From contig CAYPCH010000079.1 in the NCBI GenBank assembly GCA_964409165.1, forward strand, positions 1 through 18,052: a stretch of 18,052 nucleotides of DNA. The letters are read 5' to 3'. This document shows, piece by piece, positions 7,653 through 13,357 of this stretch. Every line of letters starts with the position of its first letter. Within the stretch, counting starts at the first letter, position 1. Under the pieces are notes generated by a model. The model worked only from the letters and a program-made list of their open reading frames with translations. It was not told the origin of the DNA and did no database searches. Both the position numbers and the translations under genes were made by a program. Source of the stretch: CAYPCH01 sp964409165 (GTDB lineage: Bacteria > Bacillota > Clostridia > Acetivibrionales > Acetivibrionaceae).

Positions 7653-8654
7653 ATGGGTATGCAGTACATAAAAGACAAGTTGAATTCGGGCAAATACGAG
7701 TTTCTAAGGACAGATCCGCACCTTGGAAGTAATATATTAATCCTTACTTTGGCCGGGTCTATTGCTTATGGAACCAATGTTGATACCAGTGATATTGATG
7801 TCAGGGGCGTTGCGTTAGAAACAAAACAGGATATTATGGGATTATCAAGCTTTGAGCAGTTCGAGGACAGAACCACAGATACAGTAATTTACGGACTCAA
7901 AAAGTTTATTACTCTGTGTCTTAACAGCAACCCAAATGTTCTGGAGATTCTAGGTACAAAACCTGAGCATCTTCTTATTATAACAAAAGAAGGTCAACTT
8001 TTAAGGGATAATGTTGATTTGTTCTTATCCAAAAAAGCAATTCAGAGTTTTGGAAATTATGCAACAGCCCAGCTTAGAAGACTGCAGAATGCTCTTGCAA
8101 GAGATAGTTACCCTCAAGCAGAAAAGGAGCATCATATCCTTAATAGTATATTAGGACAAATGGATCACTTAAAACGGACTTACAAACGCTTTACAGACAG
8201 CGAAATCAGCTTATACATTGATCAATCGGATAAAGAAGAAATGGACACAGAAATATTTATTGATATAAGCATGAAACATTATCCACTAAGAGATCTTAAA
8301 AATATCTATTCAGATATGAATAATATTGTAAAGGATTACTCCAAACTGAATCATCGGAACAGCAAAAAGGATGTTTTTCACCTCAACAAGCATGCCATGC
8401 ATCTGATTAGGCTCTTGGTTACAGGCACAGAAATTCTTGAGGGCAAAGGGATCAATACATACAGAGAAAAGGAACGTGAATTTTTTCTTGATATACGCAA
8501 AGGGAAGTACAGCTATAACGATGTATTTAAGATGGTTGACGAGTACGAGCGCAGGTTCAAATCCGCAGCTGAAAATACATCCCTTCCTGATGAACCGGAT
8601 TATAAACGTGTCGAAGAATTAATGATAGAGATTTATAGCAAAATATTATTATAG
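7653..8654 (+). CDS. Nucleotidyltransferase, RlaP/YcgL family (second of two)
   Basis: This is a second polymerase-beta-fold nucleotidyltransferase. AGGAG at 7641-7645 stands 7 nt before the ATG. The active-site signature is Gly35-Ser36 (LAGSIAYGT), then DTSDIDVRG with Asp47 and Asp49. It is longer (333 aa) than its neighbour and only distantly similar outside the motif, so the two genes probably have separate substrates or form a heteromer rather than being a recent duplication. It contains the NPNVLEILG stretch common in this family. It is the last plus-strand gene of the cassette and converges on rtcB across a shared intergenic region with a strong terminator for the opposite strand. Confidence 0.82.
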   Translation: MGMQYIKDKLNSGKYEFLRTDPHLGSNILILTLAGSIAYGTNVDTSDIDVRGVALETKQDIMGLSSFEQFEDRTTDTVIYGLKKFITLCLNSNPNVLEILGTKPEHLLIITKEGQLLRDNVDLFLSKKAIQSFGNYATAQLRRLQNALARDSYPQAEKEHHILNSILGQMDHLKRTYKRFTDSEISLYIDQSDKEEMDTEIFIDISMKHYPLRDLKNIYSDMNNIVKDYSKLNHRNSKKDVFHLNKHAMHLIRLLVTGTEILEGKGINTYREKEREFFLDIRKGKYSYNDVFKMVDEYERRFKSAAENTSLPDEPDYKRVEELMIEIYSKILL

Positions 8655-8794
8655 TGTTATAGCGAGCGAAGTAGTGAACCAATTTTTTCTTAAAAACTAC
8701 TTCTGCAGAACTTCATCGATATGTCTTTGCTCTTTTTATTATTAACTCAACTTTCCCACTTATAGTATTTTGAGGATCTGGTTGCTCATAAAAA

Positions 8795-8827
8795 AGCCTG
8801 CTACTTTGTATAATCAAGTAGCAGGCT
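8795..8827 (-). terminator. Rho-independent terminator of rtcB
   Basis: A perfect 12-bp stem (AGCCTGCTACTT with AAGTAGCAGGCT, 9-nt loop) is followed on the minus strand by six T residues. It lies 33 nt past the rtcB stop and between the two converging operons. Confidence 0.9.
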
Positions 8828-8860
8828 AATATAATGGTATGCCTTTTATTTAGAAGCATT

Positions 8861-10045
8861 TTAGTCGTCTGAAGCCTTAAAGTTATAAATAGGTTTAATT
8901 ATTTTGTTGATTTCTACAGTGTCGCGGATATTTTCAACAATCTCTTCAATAGGTTTATATGCAAGCGGTGCCTCATCAAGCGTATTCATTGACATTGAGG
9001 TAGTAAATATACCCTCCATTGACTTTTCGAACTCCTCTAATGACAGACTACGTTTTGCTTGTTTTCTGCTCATCAACCGTCCAGCACCATGAGGCGCAGA
9101 TTGATTCCAATCAGAATTACCCTTTCCTGTTGCAATGATACTTCCATCCCTCATGTTTATAGGAATAATAACCACTTCGCCTTTTTTTGCAGATATGGCT
9201 CCTTTTCTCAGAATCATTTCATCAAGATCTATATAATTGTGTATTGTGGTAAAACTATCCACCACGTTAAACTCCATTTCCCGTATAATAACCTCTGCAA
9301 TAGCCTTTCTATTATACTCGGCAAATTTTTGAGCTATATGCATATCATGTATGTAATATTCAAAAGCTTCGCCTTCAACATATGATAATGAATCCTTGAC
9401 TTTTGCTTTCTCTTTTTCGATTTCTTCCTGAATTTCCTTTGTTCTTCCTTGTGACTTTAGCTTCGCAATAATTGAGTCATTGCTTCTCCTTGCAATTTCC
9501 TTTGTTGCTCTTTGCTGGTAACACTCAGCGATTTGTTTGCCCAAATGCCTGCTCCCTGAATGTACAACCAAATAAATATTTCCTTCATCATCTTTATTCA
9601 TCTCAATGAAGTGATTTCCTCCACCTAAGGTTCCAATGCTTAAGGATGCCCTTACCAAATCGACATGTTCTTTGCATTTTAAGCCCTCAAGGTCTATATA
9701 TTCTTTGTATTCATGGACTGTTTCACGTACATCAAATCCACTTGGAACATAGCTTCGTATTGTGCTGTCAAGTTTATTAAAGTCAATCTTTGAATTATCA
9801 AGCATGCTGACAAACATCCCACAGCCAATATCAACACCTACCAGATTGGGAACAATCTTGTCTTTTATAGTCATAGTTGTTCCAATAGTACATCCTGCAC
9901 CGGCATGTGTATCCGGCATAATTCTGATATTACTGTCCTTGACAAATTCCTGATTGCAAAGTTCCTGAATTTGTTCGGCAGCCTTTTCCTCTATATTGTT
10001 TGTGAACACTTTTGCTGTGTTAAATTTGCCTTTGATTTCTATCAT
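8861..10045 (-). CDS. rtcB: RNA ligase RtcB
   Basis: RtcB joins RNA 3'-phosphate or 2',3'-cyclic-phosphate ends to 5'-OH ends using GTP and Mn2+, the end chemistry left by many toxin RNases. Visible active-site residues are Asp45-Thr-His47 (PDTHAGAG), Asp72 and Cys75 (VGVDIGCGM), His145 (GGGNHF), His162 (VHSGSRH), His269 (IHNY) and the guanylylated His319 in APHGAGRLMSR. The length of 394 aa is that of the shorter bacterial RtcB group. A charged helical segment (about 186-218) lies in the middle. No archease gene is seen in the window. It lies 86 nt behind the slipin gene, with a hairpin in that gap, and ends at a strong terminator. The context of slipin, tRNA-like RNA and two nucleotidyltransferases indicates a dedicated tRNA or RNA repair role. 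Confidence 0.97.
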   Translation of the reverse strand: MIEIKGKFNTAKVFTNNIEEKAAEQIQELCNQEFVKDSNIRIMPDTHAGAGCTIGTTMTIKDKIVPNLVGVDIGCGMFVSMLDNSKIDFNKLDSTIRSYVPSGFDVRETVHEYKEYIDLEGLKCKEHVDLVRASLSIGTLGGGNHFIEMNKDDEGNIYLVVHSGSRHLGKQIAECYQQRATKEIARRSNDSIIAKLKSQGRTKEIQEEIEKEKAKVKDSLSYVEGEAFEYYIHDMHIAQKFAEYNRKAIAEVIIREMEFNVVDSFTTIHNYIDLDEMILRKGAISAKKGEVVIIPINMRDGSIIATGKGNSDWNQSAPHGAGRLMSRKQAKRSLSLEEFEKSMEGIFTTSMSMNTLDEAPLAYKPIEEIVENIRDTVEINKIIKPIYNFKASDD

Positions 10046-10078
10046 AACCTCACCACATTTCTACAATTTTGTATTAAT

Positions 10079-10118
10079 AACCTCCCTTGCCTTAAGTTTA
10101 TTAAAATCAAGGGAGGTT
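10079..10118 (-). terminator. Hairpin between slipin and rtcB (terminator or attenuator)
   Basis: AACCTCCCTTG (10079-10089) pairs perfectly with CAAGGGAGGTT (10108-10118) around an 18-nt loop. On the minus strand the hairpin starts 14 nt after the slipin stop and is followed only by a short T/A-rich stretch, so it may reduce rather than abolish read-through into rtcB. Confidence 0.65.
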
Positions 10119-10131
10119 GGTGTAGACCAAG

Positions 10132-11271
10132 CTATTTTTTCAATTTCATTACCCCACATTTTTTGTCACTGCTTTTATTGGAAAGCAGTGTATTCAACTG
10201 TTCTAGCAAGCTACCTCCACCTGTTAGCGATACATTGCCGATCTTCTCACAAATCTTCTCTAAGAACTCAAGCTCTTTTAACCTATAAAGCGTCTGGTTT
10301 TCCTCCATAAGCTTTGCAGTATTTAAAAGACTCCTTGTTGAAGCAACTTCTTCCCTTCTAGTGATAACGTTAGCCTGAGCCTTTTTTTCAGCAATCAGAA
10401 CAGTATTTAAAATTTCCTTTATTTCACCAGGCAATATAATATCCTTAACACCGGCAAACAGGAATTCTACGCCATAACTGTTGCTTTTCTCTTTCAATTT
10501 TTCAAGAACATAGCTTCCAATCTCCTGCTTTTTCAAAAGAAGATCATCAAGCTTTAAGGCACCGACATACTCTCTCAAAATCAACTGCAAAACTATATAA
10601 ATCTGTTCCTCAAAAGATTTTACTTCAACAACCTTTAACGGATCTATTATCCTGTAATGGCACACAAAATTTAAACGTAATGTGATCTTATCCTCTGTCA
10701 TAATTTCCTGTCCGGTCATATCTAACTGTTGTTGCCTTAAATCTACATTCTTTACGGCAACATGCACAGGACTTTTCCAAAAGAAATACCTGCCGGGTTC
10801 CAACGTTTTCTGTATTACATTGTTATAATAAAGGATACCTTTTTCATTATTTCCAACCTCATAATAGCCCACAAAAGCCGCCAGTTTAGGGCTATTGTAA
10901 GTTGAAGCATCTATATCCGACTTTACTTCAGGATTTCTAATATCCACAACTGTAAAATCATGTTTTTTAAGAACATTCCAAAATGCATATTTACCTGATT
11001 TAAGTACATCCACAAGCTTACCATCTTCAAAATGAATGGCAATCTCATTATCCTGGACATCCATCACTGTAAGCTCCTTTGAAAGCTCTCGGTCTCCAAG
11101 GAACAGATTTATATTTTTGCCTGCTACATCAAAGGCTTTATTTACATCGGACACAACAACACTATATTTTATAAACGGATTAAGGTGGTACTTTCCAGGC
11201 TTCAAGCATTTAATATAGTTTCCGTCTTTGAACAATAAACCTCTTTCATCATTTTTGATATTTACCTTCAT
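10132..11271 (-). CDS. Soluble SPFH/Band-7 (slipin-like) scaffold protein of the RNA-repair cassette
   Basis: This is an SPFH/Band-7 protein of 379 aa. I start it at the ATG at 11271, preceded by AAGGGATGG; an in-frame GTG at 11331 has no site. It has no hydrophobic membrane segment, unlike typical slipins. The N-terminal part contains three related units with the pattern NE/D..G......L.PGKY.FW: residues about 7-30 (LKPGKYHL), 73-98 (LKSGKYAFW) and 141-165 (LEPGRYFFW). The SPFH core follows at about 170-300 (VDLRQQQLD, TEDKITLRL), then a charged helical tail (about 300-345) and a Gly-rich end. SPFH proteins oligomerise into cages or rings. In RNA-repair loci they have been proposed as scaffolds for a tRNA-like RNA, and such an RNA is encoded just upstream here. 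Confidence 0.85.
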   Translation of the reverse strand: MKVNIKNDERGLLFKDGNYIKCLKPGKYHLNPFIKYSVVVSDVNKAFDVAGKNINLFLGDRELSKELTVMDVQDNEIAIHFEDGKLVDVLKSGKYAFWNVLKKHDFTVVDIRNPEVKSDIDASTYNSPKLAAFVGYYEVGNNEKGILYYNNVIQKTLEPGRYFFWKSPVHVAVKNVDLRQQQLDMTGQEIMTEDKITLRLNFVCHYRIIDPLKVVEVKSFEEQIYIVLQLILREYVGALKLDDLLLKKQEIGSYVLEKLKEKSNSYGVEFLFAGVKDIILPGEIKEILNTVLIAEKKAQANVITRREEVASTRSLLNTAKLMEENQTLYRLKELEFLEKICEKIGNVSLTGGGSLLEQLNTLLSNKSSDKKCGVMKLKK

Positions 11272-11399
11272 TTTAATCCATCCCTTCGATAAACTAATAA
11301 TTTTTGCAACCTTTTTCAAGAATCCTCCCACAACATCAGCGGAGTGCTGCTTGAGGATATTTACTCACAGATCGTTATACATGGCTGCCTCTAAAGTTA

Positions 11400-11469
11400 C
11401 AGGCATTGCCAAGCATTGCCTGATTACTTTTTATACAGGCTCATGTATAAGGATAGGCTTGTTATATCC
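11400..11469 (-). promoter_or_regulatory. Three consecutive hairpins in the slipin leader
   Basis: On the minus strand, GGATA pairs with TATCC (11469-11465 with 11455-11451). TTATACA then pairs with TGTATAA (11450-11444 with 11437-11431, 6-nt loop). CAGGCA, A, TGC then pairs with GCA, A, TGCCTG around a TTG loop (11422-11400), with an A-A mismatch. They lie between the tRNA-like RNA and the slipin start and could be part of the same transcript, a processing site or a translational control element. I see no gene in 11272-11500. Confidence 0.5.
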
Positions 11470-11561
11470 GGTATCCGCACACTTCAGAGCCTAAGTTCCG
11501 GTGCTTTTGCAAAAGTTCTGCAAAAGCCTGAGGATTCTCTCCAAAGATTCCTGTGAATTAC

Positions 11562-11627
11562 CTCGATTAAAAGTCGAGTGCTAAACCATAGCATTCAGAT
11601 CCCTAATCTGATGGGGATTTGAACCCC
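11562..11627 (-). ncRNA. tRNA-like module 2: capped acceptor stem plus Lys-UUU anticodon arm
   Basis: Read 5' to 3' on the minus strand: T-arm GGGG-TTCAAAT-CCCC (11627-11613); acceptor-like stem TCAGAT/ATCTGA (11611-11606, 11600-11595) closed by a TAGGG loop; D-arm GCT-ATGGTTT-AGC (11592-11580, with GG in the loop); residue A (position 26); then a perfect anticodon arm CTCGA-CTTTTAA-TCGAG (11578-11562). The anticodon loop has U33, anticodon UUU and AA at 37-38, as in tRNA-Lys. The T-stem is only 4 bp and position 8 is A, so the core is less canonical than module 1. The order T-acceptor-D-anticodon is a circular permutation of tRNA. Confidence 0.7.
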
Positions 11628-11637
11628 TTTTTCATTG

Positions 11638-11703
11638 CCTTATGCTCTGCCTCTGAGCTAATCACTTTGCAGTAATGGAGGAATCGAACCTCCGACACTA
11701 AGG
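11638..11703 (-). ncRNA. tRNA-like module 1: circularly permuted tRNA core with a GCAA-capped acceptor stem
   Basis: Read on the minus strand: CCTTA (tRNA positions 39-43), GTGTC (44-48), T-stem GGAGG, T-loop TTCGATT, CCTCC, acceptor ATTACT (66-71), tetraloop GCAA, acceptor AGTGAT (2-7, one G-U pair), TA (8-9), D-stem GCTC, D-loop AGAGGCA, GAGC, A26, then TAAGG (27-31), which pairs with the opening CCTTA. Every conserved core position is present: U8 and A14, G15 and C48, G18-G19, U54-U55-C56 and A58. The chain is opened at the anticodon loop and closed at the acceptor end, so no anticodon and no CCA end exist. Confidence 0.85.
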
Positions 11704-11801
11704 TTTTTTGCTCCAACTTTCCAGGCATACCTTTTATAATAAAAATAAAAGGCACCGCGAGACCATTTAGAAATCTCCGCATAAGGAACAGGAACAATAT
11801 T

Positions 11802-11831
11802 ATTATACAGGTATAAAATACTAATTGACAG
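11802..11831 (-). promoter_or_regulatory. Promoter of the tRNA-like RNA
   Basis: On the minus strand, CTGTCA (11831-11826) is followed by an 18-nt spacer and a perfect TATAAT (11807-11802). The predicted start near 11795 coincides with the 5' segment that can pair with ACAGGAAT downstream of the second module. Confidence 0.6.
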
Positions 11832-11833
11832 AC

Positions 11834-11870
11834 AAAAAGTTTGCAACCTTTGTCACGTTGCAAACTTTTT
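11834..11870 (-). terminator. Strong terminator between the phosphatase gene and the tRNA-like RNA
   Basis: AAAAAGTTTGCAAC pairs with GTTGCAAACTTTTT in a perfect 14-bp stem with a 9-nt loop, beginning 6 nt after the phosphatase stop. The stem ends in five T residues on either strand. It separates the WYL-phosphatase transcript from the RNA gene. Confidence 0.9.
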
Positions 11871-11876
11871 ATATAA

Positions 11877-12212
11877 TTAAAACATGTCTATGTATTCAGA
11901 AACGCGAGATATTAATATTTCAATCAATTCCTCATCCATAAAAGAATAGTCATCTGATATATCCAGAATGATTACTTTTTTATCCTTGAGGATATCTCCA
12001 AATTTTTCTTGAATTCTTCTCAAGTGTTTTTTCTCCATTACAAAGATTATGTCTGCCCAGCCAATATGACCGCCTGTCACTTTAATTCTAGCATTACTTT
12101 CTGTTCCAGCTGATCTTACTTCGTGACCATTAGTACCATTAAAAATCTTCTCAGCCGTAAGACTTCTCCATTTATTTCTACTGCATAAAAATAGTACCTT
12201 TATGTTAATCAC
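11877..12212 (-). CDS. Small low-molecular-weight PTP-fold phosphatase
   Basis: This is a 111-aa protein of the short predicted tyrosine-phosphatase group (COG4551-like). The P-loop is CSRNKWRSLTAE, a CX5R motif with Cys10 and Arg16. The C-terminal LDISDDYSFMDEELIE stretch carries the acidic residues expected for the general acid. The start is a GTG whose GTGA overlaps the WYL gene's stop, indicating coupled translation. The substrate is unknown. In an RNA-repair operon it could remove phosphates from RNA ends or from a protein, which is inference from context only. It is the last gene before a strong terminator. Confidence 0.8.
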   Translation of the reverse strand: MINIKVLFLCSRNKWRSLTAEKIFNGTNGHEVRSAGTESNARIKVTGGHIGWADIIFVMEKKHLRRIQEKFGDILKDKKVIILDISDDYSFMDEELIEILISRVSEYIDMF

Positions 12213-13357
12213 AATCCATTCTTTTCATTATACATACCTACAGACTTTTTTACTCTTGCCACTATCTCATCTGCAATTTTTTGAGGAGATAAGACTTTCA
12301 CATAAGGTCCTAGTGAAATAATATTCCGTATCAGATTCTCTTCCTCAAAAAGATAATAATTGAGTCGTATTTCATATTTATTATCCCCCAGATATCTGGC
12401 AGTTCTCTCCATTCCTGAAAAGCACATAAAGCACCTTTCCATTGCTGCCTTTTTATCCGTTACCTCCAAAATCACCGGCTCTTCTGAGTATTTCTGTTCA
12501 AAAAGCAGTTTTCTTGCTGCTTCTCTATTAATACCTACGTCTTCATCTACTATTCTTAGATCTGATAAAGTAAAAATATTGGCCATGATAGGCCGATTAT
12601 CATCCAATGAGTACATGGAGACACGAAATCTCCCATCTCTCATAGAGTATTCAATACTGACCGGCAGTGCCAGCCTGTTGCTATATACATTACCTTTTTT
12701 GTCTGTATTGCTGTACCTTATTGGCTTTTCCTGTATAAGTGCATTCAATATCAGCCGGAAATTCTTTTCATATGTTTCCTGCTCGACAATTGCAGGTAGT
12801 TTTATTATATTTGTGAGTTCAAAATACTCGTCTCTTATAGGAGAATCTACGTCAGCAAGCTCATTTTGAAGTTTGTCGAAGGTTTCTTTACTAAGAACCA
12901 TTCTGACCCCTTCCTTCTCTAAAAGTGCCTTCAACCAGGCTTTTTCAAGTATAGAAAAACGTAACGGGAGAGGCGGCTGGTCGTTTCGCTCCGCTACACT
13001 GCTCGCCATGCGTCCCGGCTGGTCGTTTCGCTCCGCTACACTGCTCGCCATGCGTCCCGGCTGGTCGTTTCGCTCCGCTACACTGCTCGCCATGCGTCCC
13101 GGCCTACCAGCATTCTCTATAGAAGGATAAAACATACCATCCTTTTCAGTTAATAGGTTTAAATTCTCATCAGTTTCACATTTATTTAAAACAAGGTCTG
13201 CAAATGACTTTTGATTCTTACCAATAACCTTCTGTTCAAACTCCCCCTCATCGACTATCCTCAGTATTTCACTTTTTGCTTTTCCATCGGCACACTCATT
13301 GATAATTCTGAATATCAACTGAAAGTACCTGTTTTTAACTTCACTGAACAACTCCAT
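12209..13357 (-). CDS. WYL-domain regulator with an in-frame 42-bp tandem repeat
   Basis: This is a WYL-domain protein of about 382 aa, the second of two adjacent WYL proteins and probably a transcriptional regulator or ligand sensor of the cassette. The ATG at 13357 is preceded by AAGGAGATG at slightly long spacing; an earlier ATG at 13384 has no site. It overlaps the end of the upstream WYL gene. Residues about 86-127 are three exact copies of PGRMASSVAERNDQ, encoded by three 42-bp GC-rich repeats unlike the surrounding DNA. They sit in the linker between the N-terminal helical part and the WYL half (about 190-300, PIRYSNTDKKG, VSIEYSMRDGRFRVS). WYL domains bind nucleic acid or nucleotide-like ligands in several defence systems. 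Confidence 0.8.
   Translation of the reverse strand: MELFSEVKNRYFQLIFRIINECADGKAKSEILRIVDEGEFEQKVIGKNQKSFADLVLNKCETDENLNLLTEKDGMFYPSIENAGRPGRMASSVAERNDQPGRMASSVAERNDQPGRMASSVAERNDQPPLPLRFSILEKAWLKALLEKEGVRMVLSKETFDKLQNELADVDSPIRDEYFELTNIIKLPAIVEQETYEKNFRLILNALIQEKPIRYSNTDKKGNVYSNRLALPVSIEYSMRDGRFRVSMYSLDDNRPIMANIFTLSDLRIVDEDVGINREAARKLLFEQKYSEEPVILEVTDKKAAMERCFMCFSGMERTARYLGDNKYEIRLNYYLFEEENLIRNIISLGPYVKVLSPQKIADEIVARVKKSVGMYNEKNGL
12975..13100. repeat. Three exact tandem 42-bp repeats inside a WYL gene
   Basis: Copies lie at 12975-13016, 13017-13058 and 13059-13100, each beginning GGCTGGTCGTTTCGC and ending CATGCGTCCC on the plus strand. All three are identical as far as I can read. Their GC content is far above the surroundings and the repeat keeps the reading frame. 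A diverged single copy is in the neighbouring WYL gene at 13837-13879. Confidence 0.95.

Larger units (their letters stand above)
11503..11795 (-). ncRNA. Structured RNA with two permuted tRNA-like modules, upstream of slipin
   Basis: This is an RNA of about 290 nt on the minus strand with its own promoter (11831-11802). A strong terminator between it and the preceding phosphatase gene insulates it. Elements in order are: a 5' segment GTTCCTGT (11795-11788); a weak GAGA/TCTC hairpin; a stem CCTTTTA/TAAAAGG around 11750-11730; permuted tRNA-like module 1 (11703-11638); module 2 (11627-11562); ACAGGAAT (11554-11547), which can pair with the 5' segment over 7-8 bp and enclose both modules; and a perfect 9-bp hairpin GCTTTTGCA/TGCAAAAGC (11527-11503). 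The 3' end is not defined by a T-run and transcription may continue into the slipin gene. SPFH-linked tRNA-like RNAs are known from comparative genomics of RNA-repair loci. The exact ends are inferred. Confidence 0.75.

Noticed and set aside
8655..8680. TAGCGAGCGAAG after the second nucleotidyltransferase looks like part of the 42-bp element
   Set aside because: Only about a dozen bases are shared, too little to call a copy.
9905..10310. Overlapping plus-strand ORFs of 104-127 codons
   Set aside because: They are antisense shadows of rtcB and the slipin gene, with low-complexity translations and no ribosome binding sites.
11562..11703. Two ordinary tRNA genes
   Set aside because: Neither T-arm is followed by a 3' acceptor strand that pairs with a 5' strand upstream, and no CCA-type end is present. 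The pairing partners lie downstream, in permuted order.
11751..11759. GGCACCGCG on the plus strand resembles the T-box riboswitch core
   Set aside because: There is no plus-strand gene downstream, no specifier or antiterminator arrangement, and the bases lie inside the minus-strand structured RNA.
11603..11863. Minus-strand ORF of 86 codons across the tRNA-like region
   Set aside because: It spans the predicted promoter and both T-arms, has no ribosome binding site and no recognisable protein family; the RNA structure explains the sequence.
12975..13100. CRISPR array
   Set aside because: The units are directly abutting with no spacers and maintain a reading frame; this is a coding minisatellite.
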